Of a stretch of 64,000 nucleotides of DNA, positions 44,134-53,090 are shown piece by piece (within the stretch, counting starts at the first letter, position 1; every line of letters starts with the position of its first letter). The stretch comes from Prosthecobacter sp. (GTDB lineage Bacteria > Verrucomicrobiota > Verrucomicrobiia > Verrucomicrobiales > Verrucomicrobiaceae), in NCBI RefSeq assembly GCF_020439865.1, contig NZ_JAGRPF010000108.1:45969-109968 (forward strand). The letters are read 5' to 3'. The notes under the pieces were generated by a model, which saw only the letters and a list, made by a program, of their open reading frames with translations, ran no database searches and was not told where the DNA came from. The translations under genes were made by a program, and so were the position numbers.

Positions 44134-47100
44134 ATGGAAATCACAGAGAAATGGCTCGGAGAGATCGGCGGATGGGCGGTGATGAAGTCCGCTCGCTCGC
44201 TGGTGGATGCAGGACTGGCGGCCGTGACCAGCACCAGTGACGGATTGATTCGCGGCACGGCGGGATCAGGAAAAATGAAGTTCACCACCGGCCTGCGCAT
44301 TCGCACGGCCTCGGATGTGGAAAACCTCTGCACCTGCCCGCATGCACGCCGCAGCGGCATGATGTGCGAGCATGCGCTGGCCGTGGCCTTGGCACATGTG
44401 CGTCAGCAAAGTGGAGCACGACCTGTGGCCAAAACGGGTGCAGCCCCAGCCTCGGGTGCAGAATCAGCCAAAACGGGTGCGACTCCACGCCGGGCGCTGC
44501 CGATGGCGCCGCTGACCATTCCCGGGCGTTACTCGCTCTATTTGCCGGAAACCCTGCTGCAAGGGCAGGTGCGGGAGCCGTTTGGTGTCTTCGTCAAATA
44601 TGAGGCAGGGGGCGAATCGGAGTCGTCGTGGTTTGCCGCCTGGCTGGCCGGGCAGGGAATCCAGCAGCCACAGAGCCTGCCGATCTCGCTCAAGGGTGAG
44701 AGCTTGAATCTCTTTCTTCTCTCGCTCGCCGAGCATCCTCGGGTGTTTGTGGGCAAACCGAACGGCAGGGAGAAGGCGCTGCACGTGGCTCCTGAACAGG
44801 TGCGGCTGCCATTGGTGGTGGAATCGGTCGATCCTCAAACGGTGCGACTTCAACTCGAGGGCAAGTCGCAGCTTCATGTCCTCGGAGCCTGGTGGTTCTG
44901 CCGGGAAACCATCACGCTGTTCCGGCATCTGGCCGAGAACTCTGCATTGATCACGCTCGCAGGCGATTTGAGCCGGGGCCCGGTCACACGTCCGCTGCGC
45001 TGGCTGGCCGAACAGGGGGAATCCTTGGGCGAATGTTTTCAGATGGAACTTCGGGGCGAAGGGCTTGGGAAATTCCACGTCGCGCCGGTGCCCTGTGAAT
45101 TCGAAATCCAGTTGGAGGGATCGCTTCAAGTCTTGGATGCGAAAGTCTCTGCCCGATACGGTGTGCATCACTGGCCCGTGCGACATGCCGGAGAGACTCA
45201 TTGTATTTTTCCCATTCAGGACGACGCGAACAAGTTTGTCTTCTATGCGCAGAATGGGGAGGGAGAATCTCGTCTGCTGAGGCGGTTGGAGTCGCTTGGA
45301 TTCAAATCGGAGGGACAAAGCTGGCGTATTCAGGGCAGTGAAAACATCCTGAGGTTCTACGCTTCTGAAATGCGCCAGTTGCGTGATTGGGCCACGATCT
45401 CCGAAGGTGAACGCTGGCGCACGGTGACACGAGGGATTCAGCGCATCGCTCCGAAGACCAAGTTCGTGCCGTCGGCCGGACAAACGGGAGGCAGCGACTG
45501 GTTGAGCATGGAGTTCGCCTACGAATCGAATGATGGCTTCCGCCTGCCGCGAGCCGAAGTGCTGCGGTTGGTACGTTCCGGTCAGCGTTCGGTTCAAGGA
45601 GCCAATGGTAAGCGCTACATCCTCGACATCGCCGCGGTGGACGATCTGGAGGAGTCGCTGCGCGACGTGCCGCTGGAACTGACGCCGGAAGGGGCGCGAG
45701 TTCACGGGGCGCATGCGGCTTACTTTGGTGACGAAGCCGCCGGAGGTCGAAACGAAATCAAGATCACCGATGCTGAAGTCCGCGATGAAATCGGCGACTT
45801 GGCCGGCATGCTTCGTCCGTATCAGATGGAGGGTGTCTGCTGGATGACCTCACGTATTCTCCAAGGCCGTGGTGGCATTCTAGCCGATGAAATGGGCTTG
45901 GGAAAAACGGTTCAGAGCATCGCGCTGGCGCTGTTTCTGAAACAGCGAAAAGGGGCGCAGAGTGGCCCGGTGCTGGTGGTCTGCCCCAAGTCGTTGCTCG
46001 GAAACTGGCAGGCCGAGTTTGAGCGCTTCGCGTCGGGTCTCAAGGTGCTTCAGGTGCAGGGATCCGGTCGCGAAAAGGCGCTCGGTTTGATCAAGGATCA
46101 CGATGTGGTGCTGACCTCGTATCAGTTGGTCATTCGTGACATCAAGCACTACCAGGGCATTCGCTTTGGACTCATTCTGCTGGATGAAGCAAGCTTCATT
46201 CGCAATCCCGACACCGATGCAGCCAAAACGCTTCGAGGTCTTCAGGCGGACGGTCGGATCGCGCTGACAGGTACGCCGCTGGAAAACGGAGTGAGGGACT
46301 TGTGGTCCATTTTCCAGTTCGCGTTGCCGGGTTATCTCGGAAATCAGAGCTCCTTCCGCGAACGGTTCGAGAGCCCTATTCAGTCAGGTCTGGATCTCCC
46401 GGCAGGCAGGGCTGCGGCGCAACGATTGCAGAAACTGACACTGCCCTTCTTCCTGCGCCGCACGAAACGTCAGGTGCTCAAGGATCTGCCGGAGAAGATC
46501 GAGCAGGTGCTGTGGTGTGCTCCGAGCGCCGCTCAGAGCGAGTTCTACCGCAAGATTCTGGAGGAAGGACGAGAGGAGATCAAAGCCGCTCGTCGTCGTT
46601 CGGGTCAGAACGGGGCGAAGATGACGATGTTCACCGTGTTGCTGCGGCTGCGGCAGGTGTGCTGTGATCTTCGTCTTACCGGCGTGCAGGCGGACGCGCT
46701 CAAAGGTCTGGATCAGGAGGAGTTGTCCGGCAAGTGGCCCGCGCTCATGGGCCAGATCGAGTCCACGCTTGAGTCCGGCGGCAAGCTTCTTGTCTTCAGC
46801 CAGTTCGTGCAGTTCCTGCGGCTGATGCGTGAGCAATTGAAGGCCGAAAAACTCGATCATGCCTACCTGGACGGCAGCAGCCAGGACCGTTCGGCGCAGG
46901 TGGAACGGTTTCAAAAAGATCCGAACTGCCGCATCTTCCTAATCAGCCTCAAGGCGGGTGGCTATGGCCTGAACCTGACCGCGGCTGACAACGTCATCCT
47001 GGCCGATCCATGGTGGAATCCCGCCGTCGAATCGCAGGCCATTGACCGGGCGCACCGCATCGGTCAGCAGAAAGTCGTGAACGCCTACCGCCTCGCCATT

Positions 47101-47232
47101 CGTGGCACCGTGGAGGAGCGCATCCTCAAACTTCAGGCGCAGAAACGCGGTCTCGTGGAAGCCGCCTTGAACGATCAAGCTCCGATGATGGAAGGACTCA
47201 CCGAAGATGATTTGGAAGAACTGATCCAGTAG
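44134..47232 (+). CDS. SWIM zinc-finger SNF2-family helicase
   Basis: 1032 residues. Order: SWIM zinc finger (Cys66, Cys68, Cys78, His80), a long middle region of unknown function (about 110-550), then the SNF2 ATPase: LADEMGLGKTVQ (Walker A, around residue 590), DEAS where most relatives have DEAH, SLTGTPLENGVRDLWSI-type motif III, and helicase C motifs GLNLTAADNVILADPWWNP and DRAHRIGQ (motif VI). By family it remodels protein-DNA or nucleic-acid complexes. It is divergent from parA (52-base gap). DEAS in place of DEAH is an oddity but not disabling. Confidence 0.93.
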   Translation: MEITEKWLGEIGGWAVMKSARSLVDAGLAAVTSTSDGLIRGTAGSGKMKFTTGLRIRTASDVENLCTCPHARRSGMMCEHALAVALAHVRQQSGARPVAKTGAAPASGAESAKTGATPRRALPMAPLTIPGRYSLYLPETLLQGQVREPFGVFVKYEAGGESESSWFAAWLAGQGIQQPQSLPISLKGESLNLFLLSLAEHPRVFVGKPNGREKALHVAPEQVRLPLVVESVDPQTVRLQLEGKSQLHVLGAWWFCRETITLFRHLAENSALITLAGDLSRGPVTRPLRWLAEQGESLGECFQMELRGEGLGKFHVAPVPCEFEIQLEGSLQVLDAKVSARYGVHHWPVRHAGETHCIFPIQDDANKFVFYAQNGEGESRLLRRLESLGFKSEGQSWRIQGSENILRFYASEMRQLRDWATISEGERWRTVTRGIQRIAPKTKFVPSAGQTGGSDWLSMEFAYESNDGFRLPRAEVLRLVRSGQRSVQGANGKRYILDIAAVDDLEESLRDVPLELTPEGARVHGAHAAYFGDEAAGGRNEIKITDAEVRDEIGDLAGMLRPYQMEGVCWMTSRILQGRGGILADEMGLGKTVQSIALALFLKQRKGAQSGPVLVVCPKSLLGNWQAEFERFASGLKVLQVQGSGREKALGLIKDHDVVLTSYQLVIRDIKHYQGIRFGLILLDEASFIRNPDTDAAKTLRGLQADGRIALTGTPLENGVRDLWSIFQFALPGYLGNQSSFRERFESPIQSGLDLPAGRAAAQRLQKLTLPFFLRRTKRQVLKDLPEKIEQVLWCAPSAAQSEFYRKILEEGREEIKAARRRSGQNGAKMTMFTVLLRLRQVCCDLRLTGVQADALKGLDQEELSGKWPALMGQIESTLESGGKLLVFSQFVQFLRLMREQLKAEKLDHAYLDGSSQDRSAQVERFQKDPNCRIFLISLKAGGYGLNLTAADNVILADPWWNPAVESQAIDRAHRIGQQKVVNAYRLAIRGTVEERILKLQAQKRGLVEAALNDQAPMMEGLTEDDLEELIQ

Positions 47233-47235
47233 CCG

Positions 47236-48123
47236 TTACTTCGTCAGCTTATCAAGCAGGAAGCCGAACAGGTCCGGGTACTTCATGTGCGCGTAATCGT
47301 TGTTGTAGTTGATCTCGTGCTCAATGCCCACGGCCTTGAGCTTCTCCTCCAGACCGGCGCCGAAGTTCGCGGAGTGAGGCGGGTCCTTGTAGGGCTGGCC
47401 GAGATGGGGTGGGTTGTCGTAGAACAACAGCACCGGCGGATCATCGGCGCTTGCGAGCGCGTAGGGCGAGAAGCGTTCGATCCAGGGCAGGAGGCTTTCG
47501 CGTTTGTCGAGAAACTCCTGCATGCTGCCGAGTGCGAAAGCATGGTTGCCATACTGGTTGTTCGGAATCCACGCCTGCATCTGCTGCGGGTCCAACGTGG
47601 TCTGCGGAACGAACCCGAGCGCACAGCTCAGACGTGTGGATTCACGGGCGATTGGATCATCACTCGTCGCGTCCGCCATGTCCGGATGAAAGGCAAGCCA
47701 CAACACGGTGAAACCGCCGGCGGAACCACCGCAGCCGCCGATGCGCTGCTTGTCGATGTTCCACTCGGTCGCCTTGCTGCGAACAAACTGCAGGGCGCGT
47801 GCTGCGTCATCGAGGCAGGCCTTCACCGGCGGATCGATCTTCTCCGCGCTGGCGTCGCTGATGAGGCGATAGTTGATCGAGACTACGGAGATGCCGTTTT
47901 CGAGGCACTTGGCGAGGAAGTCGGGATTCGCCTTGTCACCGGTCATCCATCCGCCGCCGTGAACGAAAAACAGCAGCGGGATCGGCTGCTCCGCCTTGGC
48001 CTGGTAGAAGTCGAGCACCTGCCGTTCATGCTTGCCGTAGGACACATTGGCCTGGGTGGGAGTCTGGGCTTGAGAGATGGTTCCAATCAGCAGGCAACCA
48101 AGTGCGAGGCGAAATAAGAGCAT
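47236..48123 (-). CDS. Secreted alpha/beta-hydrolase (esterase-like)
   Basis: 295 residues with a signal peptide (MLLFRLALGCLLIGTISQAQ). HSL-type motifs: oxyanion HGGGW, nucleophile GGSAGG, and late His in the AHMKYPD segment. Family members are carboxylesterases or acetylesterases. It is convergent with the SNF2 gene (three-base gap) and 12 bases downstream of kup. It resembles in build the hydrolase at 54849-55685. Confidence 0.85.
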   Translation of the reverse strand: MLLFRLALGCLLIGTISQAQTPTQANVSYGKHERQVLDFYQAKAEQPIPLLFFVHGGGWMTGDKANPDFLAKCLENGISVVSINYRLISDASAEKIDPPVKACLDDAARALQFVRSKATEWNIDKQRIGGCGGSAGGFTVLWLAFHPDMADATSDDPIARESTRLSCALGFVPQTTLDPQQMQAWIPNNQYGNHAFALGSMQEFLDKRESLLPWIERFSPYALASADDPPVLLFYDNPPHLGQPYKDPPHSANFGAGLEEKLKAVGIEHEINYNNDYAHMKYPDLFGFLLDKLTK

Positions 48124-48135
48124 TGGGGGTGTTGA

Positions 48136-50019
48136 TCAAACCTCCAACTGAATGCCGAGTTCGATGACCTGGCGTGGCGGCAGATCGAAGTAACCCGTGG
48201 CAGGTCGGGAGAGGCGGGAGAGCATGACAAAGAGTTTCTTCCGCCAGTCGGCCATCTTGCCGGGGCCGTTGGTCAGCAGCACCTCGCGGCTTTGATAGAA
48301 GGTGATGGCGTTGCGCTTGATCTTGGTCTTCGAACTCAGCGCGGCGCACAGATCGTTGAACACGTCCGGAGATTCGGAGAAACCGTAGCGCAGGATGACG
48401 CGGTAAAACTCGTCGTGATATTCGCTGATCTCGTTGCGCTCCTCGTCACTCACATAAGGAACGTCTTCGAACTTCACACTCATCAGCACGACCTGCTGAT
48501 GCAGCGCCTTGTTGTGCTTCAAATGATGCAGCAGGGCGAGCGGAAGACCGTCGGCGCTGGCGGACATGAACACCGCGGTGCCGGGCACGCGGATGATGCG
48601 GTCTTTCTTGATCTCATCGACGAGGTGCTGCACCGGCAGCCTGCCGCGCAGCATCGCCTGATACAGAACCGCGCGTCCATCCGTCCAGGTTTTCATGACC
48701 AGCAGCATGCCTGCTGCGACGGCGAGCGGGAACCAGGCACCGTCGAAAAACTTGGTCAGACTTCCCGCGAGATAGCCGGCCTCGATGATCATGAAGCTGA
48801 CCACGGGCAGGCCGGCCTTCCACAGCGGCCAGTTCCAGATGCGGGTGGCGATGCAGAAGAACATGCCGCTCACGAGGAACATCTCCATGGACACGGACAG
48901 ACCGTAGGCGGAGGCGAGATTGCTTGAGGAGCGAAATGTGAGCACCAGCGTGACACAGGCGATCATGAGCAGAAAATTCACCTGCGGCATGTAGATCTGC
49001 CCGCGGACATCGGGATTGGTGTGAATGATTTTCAACCGCGGCAGATATCCCATCTGCACGGCCTGCTGCGTGATGGAGAAGACACCGGTGATCATCGCCT
49101 GGGAGGCAATGATGGTGGCGATCGTGGCCAGGACGATGACCGGGACCAGCACGGGCGCCGGCACCAGGCGGAAGAAAGGATTGCCTGCTGCCGAGGGATC
49201 TCCCGTGATCAGCGCCGTCTGGCCGAGATAGTTCAGCGTGAGGCAGGGAAAGGCGAGGATGAACCACGCCCGCATGAGCGGCTTGCGCCCGAAGTGCCCG
49301 ATGTCCGCGTAGAGAGCTTCACAACCGGTCACGGCGAGCAGCACGCTGCCCATGATCACGATACCGTGCATGCCGTGGTGGGCGAGGAAAGCCCAGCCCC
49401 AGTGGGGAGACAGGGCGAGAAGCACTTCGGGATGAGACGCCAGCCGATAGAGTCCGAGGGCGCCGAGGGTGCTAAACCACACAATCATGACGGGCCCGAA
49501 GCTGGCGCCGATCTTGGCGGTGCCGTGACGTTGCAGAAAAAACAGTCCGATCAGAATGCCCACCGCCAGCGGGACAATAAACTCGTGCAGGTTTTGACTC
49601 AGAACCTCGAGACCCTCGACGGCGGAGAGCACGGAGATCGCAGGGGTGATCATGCCGTCGCCATAGAGCAGGGACGCACCCAGCAGGGCGATGATGACAA
49701 ACCCCCGGACCATGCGGGGGCTGAAGGCGTTCTTCTTGCCACGAAGAAGGGAAAGGATGGCGAACATGCCGCCTTCACCCTGATTGGTCGCATGGCTGAC
49801 GATGGCGAGGTATTTCACTCCCACCATGATGCACAGGGACCAGAACATCAGCGACACCGGTCCGTAAAGCAGCGCACGGTCGGGGTTGGCAGGATCGAAG
49901 TTCGCGTGATGCAGGCACTCCTTGAGCGCATAGAGCGGACTGGTGCCGATGTCCCCGAATACCACCCCCAAAGCCACCAGGGCCAGGGTCCAGCTGTTTG
50001 AGTTTTTGTGTTCTGACAT
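48136..50019 (-). CDS. kup: Kup-family potassium transporter
   Basis: 627 residues with about 12 predicted transmembrane helices and a C-terminal cytoplasmic domain (about 460-627). Family signatures: LALVALGVVFGDIGTSPLYA, GVKYLAIVSHATNQGEGGMFA, GDGMITPAISVLSAVEGLE, CEALYADIGHFG. It imports K+ with protons. Upstream, two hairpins precede the ATG (50027-50063). No SD sequence is visible. Confidence 0.95.
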   Translation of the reverse strand: MSEHKNSNSWTLALVALGVVFGDIGTSPLYALKECLHHANFDPANPDRALLYGPVSLMFWSLCIMVGVKYLAIVSHATNQGEGGMFAILSLLRGKKNAFSPRMVRGFVIIALLGASLLYGDGMITPAISVLSAVEGLEVLSQNLHEFIVPLAVGILIGLFFLQRHGTAKIGASFGPVMIVWFSTLGALGLYRLASHPEVLLALSPHWGWAFLAHHGMHGIVIMGSVLLAVTGCEALYADIGHFGRKPLMRAWFILAFPCLTLNYLGQTALITGDPSAAGNPFFRLVPAPVLVPVIVLATIATIIASQAMITGVFSITQQAVQMGYLPRLKIIHTNPDVRGQIYMPQVNFLLMIACVTLVLTFRSSSNLASAYGLSVSMEMFLVSGMFFCIATRIWNWPLWKAGLPVVSFMIIEAGYLAGSLTKFFDGAWFPLAVAAGMLLVMKTWTDGRAVLYQAMLRGRLPVQHLVDEIKKDRIIRVPGTAVFMSASADGLPLALLHHLKHNKALHQQVVLMSVKFEDVPYVSDEERNEISEYHDEFYRVILRYGFSESPDVFNDLCAALSSKTKIKRNAITFYQSREVLLTNGPGKMADWRKKLFVMLSRLSRPATGYFDLPPRQVIELGIQLEV

Positions 50020-50026
50020 GAGGTGT

Positions 50027-50063
50027 CTTCGGGGTTTTTCCCGAAGCCCTGAGTGGATCAGGG
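50027..50063 (-). other. Tandem hairpins in the kup 5' leader
   Basis: On the minus strand, CTTCGGG/CCCGAAG (7 bp, A-rich loop, 50027-50046) and CCCTGA/TCAGGG (6 bp, 50047-50063) are stacked directly upstream of kup. The first ends seven bases before the ATG, so it could affect translation. No known riboswitch consensus was recognised. Confidence 0.45.
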
Positions 50064-50146
50064 TCAGATGCTGTTAGCCAGCGGGGGGCGGGATGCAAGG
50101 GACAGTTCGGCGCAACCTCCTGCGCCAACGAACAGTGCTTGTTTCC

Positions 50147-52213
50147 TTAGTGGACGCTCAGTTTTGCGACTTCGTCTGCACTCAAAGCACGATCAAACAC
50201 GGCGATCTCATCCATGCGGCCTTCCCAGTTCGAGTCGTTGTCGCTGCGGCCGCCGAAGAAGACGGAGGGAATGCCGACGGCCGTTGCTTTTGCCTCGATC
50301 TCCAGACTGCCGTTGAGATAAACACGCGCCTGGTCACCCTCGCGAACCAGCACGACGTGCTGCCAGGTCCAGCGTGGGATCTCGGTCTTGCCGCCTGCAT
50401 TTTGGAACACCAGCCGACCGGCGTTTCCGCTCGTGCCGCCGATGCCGAGATGTTCGCCGAAGGCGCTGGTGCCATGATTGTGATCGCGGGAATAGAACCA
50501 GCCGTTCACTTCTCGCGCATCGTTCGGCAGCCCGTTCCAAATCCACAGGGAGATCGTGTAGTTGTCGCCGATACCCGCGACGTCTGCACACAAACGACCA
50601 CCGACGAAGTGGGGCGCGCGGTTCACCTCGCCAGCGCAGAACTGGTCCGAGTGCGGACCGTCGAGATAGTAGGTCACCCAGGCTTCATAGGCGGCATCGC
50701 GATGATTTTTCGTCGCGTCCTCCGCCAAAGGTCCGGCGAATTCGTTCAGCCGCCACCACGCGAAGGGCTTCAGCGCGGCGATCGCTTTAGCGGCAGGACC
50801 GTCGCTGAGCTTCCACGGCTTGCGAGGCTTGTTGCTGACGGTTTCGAGCAATGAAATGGCAGCCTGCGTGATCTTCGGCTCGGCGCTGACTTCGAGCCCG
50901 GCGGAACGAGCGGCCCAGGTGTTGTAGCCGCCGAAGAGATGCTGCTCGGGCGGCGGGATGTAGCCGTCGCCGCCGTTGGCGAGTTCGATGACCATGGTGC
51001 GGGGCAGGGGGCTGGCCGCTTTGATCTTCAAGCCGGTGATTGCATAGGTTTCGTTCGGCGTGGTGGCGATGCCGATGTCGCCGATGCGCAGCGCCTGGAC
51101 GACAATCTCTGTCTGCTGCTTTTCATGCAGCAGGATCTGCTCACGCGCATACACCTCGGGTTGCGTTTTTGGCAAACGGTCGCCGACTTCCGCCATGACT
51201 CGCTGTGCCCATTCAAGGCGCTGTTTGTCGGGCACGCGATAATTGAGCGTCATGCGCTTCTCTGCCATCGCCACATCCACATCGGCGCGATACTCGATGC
51301 TCGCATACGCCTTCATCGCGATGTCGAGCAGGCCGTTCGTGTATTCTTCCATCGTCGGCTTCGGGCGGTCCTTTTCCGGCACCTTGTAGTCCACTCGGTA
51401 GATGTCCCCGCTGCATCCATGCGACATGATGCCCACCATCTTGCCTTCAGGATCGATGCGCTGGCGCAGGCCGTTCGAGAACAGGCCGAAGTAGTCGGCG
51501 CCGATCGCCTTGTCGCCAAAGTAGTGCATGGAGAAGTTGCCGAGCACGGCGATGGGCTTGCCATCCTTCGTCTGGATGGAGATCAAAGAGAGATCCGGAT
51601 CTTCCGGGCCGGATTCGCCGGTCACATCATCCCAGTTGCGGCCTGCATGCATCGTGGCGCGCACGGTGGGATTGCCGAAGGGATCTTCGCTGATGCGATC
51701 GGGACGTTTGATCCAGCGACGCAGCGCGGTGAATTCCGCCGCATCCGCTTTGGCAAAGCCGATGCGCGCCGGTTTCAACGCCGCCTTGGCGGCAGCGATC
51801 GCCTCCACTAGTTTCTCCTTCAAAAACGGCACGTAGTTCGGGTCCGCGTCCGTTCCGAGGCAGCCCATCGACGCCGGCACCGAATGCGCATGCGTGGCGG
51901 AGATCAGCATGCGGTCGGCGGGGATGCCGGTCTTCGCCGCGGCCATCTTCTTCGCGTCATCGAGCACATCGCGGCTCATCATGCAACTGTCCACCACCAC
52001 GATCGCGATCTGCGTCTTCCCATCCGTGGCAACAATCGCCCGCGCATTCACGGGCGTGAAGATCTCTTCGGCATAACGGCTGATCATCCCGCCGTTCACC
52101 AGCACGGGCAGCTTGGGCGGGCTGACGTCGATCACCGCAGCCCCAGCCTGAAATTCGGCGCGGGCGGATGACGTGACGATGAGAAGAGCGAGCGGGAGGA
52201 GTCGTCGGATCAT
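50147..52213 (-). CDS. Neutral-ceramidase-like secreted hydrolase with C-terminal LamG domain
   Basis: 688 residues with a signal peptide (MIRRLLPLALLIVTSSARAE). The N-terminal 420 residues match the neutral/alkaline ceramidase family: GAAVIDVSPP, LISATHAHSVPASMG (zinc His pair), ISIQTKDGKPIAVLGNFSMHY, and a MSHGCSGDIY segment. A C-terminal LamG-like concanavalin fold (about 500-685; YTISLWIWNGLPNDAREVNGWF, WTWQHVVLVREGDQARVYLNG) probably binds glycan. Start 52213 fits the signal peptide better than 52225. Substrate unproven. Confidence 0.85.
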   Translation of the reverse strand: MIRRLLPLALLIVTSSARAEFQAGAAVIDVSPPKLPVLVNGGMISRYAEEIFTPVNARAIVATDGKTQIAIVVVDSCMMSRDVLDDAKKMAAAKTGIPADRMLISATHAHSVPASMGCLGTDADPNYVPFLKEKLVEAIAAAKAALKPARIGFAKADAAEFTALRRWIKRPDRISEDPFGNPTVRATMHAGRNWDDVTGESGPEDPDLSLISIQTKDGKPIAVLGNFSMHYFGDKAIGADYFGLFSNGLRQRIDPEGKMVGIMSHGCSGDIYRVDYKVPEKDRPKPTMEEYTNGLLDIAMKAYASIEYRADVDVAMAEKRMTLNYRVPDKQRLEWAQRVMAEVGDRLPKTQPEVYAREQILLHEKQQTEIVVQALRIGDIGIATTPNETYAITGLKIKAASPLPRTMVIELANGGDGYIPPPEQHLFGGYNTWAARSAGLEVSAEPKITQAAISLLETVSNKPRKPWKLSDGPAAKAIAALKPFAWWRLNEFAGPLAEDATKNHRDAAYEAWVTYYLDGPHSDQFCAGEVNRAPHFVGGRLCADVAGIGDNYTISLWIWNGLPNDAREVNGWFYSRDHNHGTSAFGEHLGIGGTSGNAGRLVFQNAGGKTEIPRWTWQHVVLVREGDQARVYLNGSLEIEAKATAVGIPSVFFGGRSDNDSNWEGRMDEIAVFDRALSADEVAKLSVH

Positions 52214-52268
52214 GGTCCGAAACATACGGCCATGAAGAGCAAGCTCTTCCCTCTTAGAGCAAGAGAAC

Positions 52269-52293
52269 GGTAGGGGCACGCTGCGTCGTGTCC
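52269..52293 (+). repeat. Palindromic repeat family B, copy 1
   Basis: GGTAGGGGCACGCTGCGTCGTGTCC. The hairpin GGGCACG (52274-52280), loop CTGCGT, CGTGTCC (52287-52293) has one G-U type pair. It is homologous to 55964-55988. Confidence 0.6.
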
Positions 52294-52302
52294 GAAGATA
52301 AT

Positions 52303-52328
52303 GGGACGCGGCGCAGCGCGACCCTCCC
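52303..52328 (-). repeat. Palindromic repeat family B, copy 2 (inverted)
   Basis: Read on the minus strand it is GGGAGGGTCGCGCTGCGCCGCGTCCC, an inverted neighbour of copy 1, so copies 1 and 2 can also pair with each other across a nine-base gap. Confidence 0.55.
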
Positions 52329-52335
52329 CGGCCGA

Positions 52336-52387
52336 TTACTTCGTCATCTTCAAATACGTCTCGGCATAACGTTTACCGAGTTCGCGA
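52336..52387 (-). pseudogene. Remnant of a sialate-esterase-like gene 3' end
   Basis: Read on the minus strand it encodes SRELGKRYAETYLKMTK and stop (TAA). The first 50 bases match the 3' end of the intact gene (54010-54059) at 47 of 50 positions; the stop codon differs (TAG there). No other part of the gene is present. It looks like the leftover of a duplicated gene whose body was lost or replaced. Confidence 0.75.
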
Positions 52388-52584
52388 GCACAGAAGGCTG
52401 TGCGGAGGCTGACACCATCGAAACAGACAATCGGATCATCGACATTAACGATTGTATTCACGCGCATCGACGCGGGAGAGTGTTCCTACACTCGCTTCAA
52501 ATGCGCGCGACCATCTGCTAGCAGCTGACACAACTCTCTCTCACCACTCTCTTTGTCCCCTAATTTCTTTAACCCGTTCTTCCC

Positions 52585-53088
52585 ATGAAAGGCCATTCCA
52601 CTTTCAACATAGTGATCGGCTGCTTTGGGGCCTGTTTTGGGTTTTTGTGGTGCATCGTCAGCTTCGGCTTCATTGGAGACGCCGGCTTTAGCTGGTCCAA
52701 CATCGGCAAAGGCATTTTGCAACTCAGCTTGGTCCTTGGTCCACTCATCCTAGCCTGCGCCCTGTATGCTTGGTCTGGTGTTCTGCTGTGGGACGATACG
52801 ACCCCCAGGCTGAAAAAAGCCCTCTACCGCTTAGCTGGCACCATCCTTCTAATCTTTGTCTGGAACATGGCACTTCTCATCATGCTGTTTCGTGATCACT
52901 CACCACTTTTGCATGAACCCGTGTCCTACCTGCCGGTGCTTATCCTCATCGCGCTCTGTGTGCAGTGGTGTTTTTTGCAAGTCTGTCACCACCGTCGTCG
53001 CATAAATCCCGCAATCCCATCTTCGTGCCACGTCCAAGGCCAACACGACGCGACACCCCGAAGAGCCGTTTACTCGCTTAGAAACTGA
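52585..53088 (+). CDS. Small membrane protein, about four helices, unknown function
   Basis: 167 residues, not recognised. Four hydrophobic helices (about 8-33, 43-65, 83-105, 115-133), then a positively charged His/Arg-rich tail. No signal or conserved motif. It lies two bases before the SEL1 protein and was probably acquired with it; base composition by eye is more AT-rich than the neighbours. Flanked by duplicated esterase-gene sequence. Possible partner of the SEL1 protein. Confidence 0.6.
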   Translation: MKGHSTFNIVIGCFGACFGFLWCIVSFGFIGDAGFSWSNIGKGILQLSLVLGPLILACALYAWSGVLLWDDTTPRLKKALYRLAGTILLIFVWNMALLIMLFRDHSPLLHEPVSYLPVLILIALCVQWCFLQVCHHRRRINPAIPSSCHVQGQHDATPRRAVYSLRN

Positions 53089-53090
53089 AT

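Larger units (their letters stand above)
52214..52584. other. Repeat-rich spacer at the left edge of a small island
   Basis: Besides the features listed separately (two family B hairpins and an esterase-gene remnant), it contains a perfect hairpin GCACAG-AAGG-CTGTGC (52388-52403) that begins at the base where the esterase homology ends, and about 180 bases with no detectable gene, ending just before the ATG of the four-helix protein. Confidence 0.5.

Noticed and set aside
50020..50146. ydaO-type c-di-AMP riboswitch before kup
   Set aside because: The leader is too short and shows no recognisable conserved core, only two simple hairpins.
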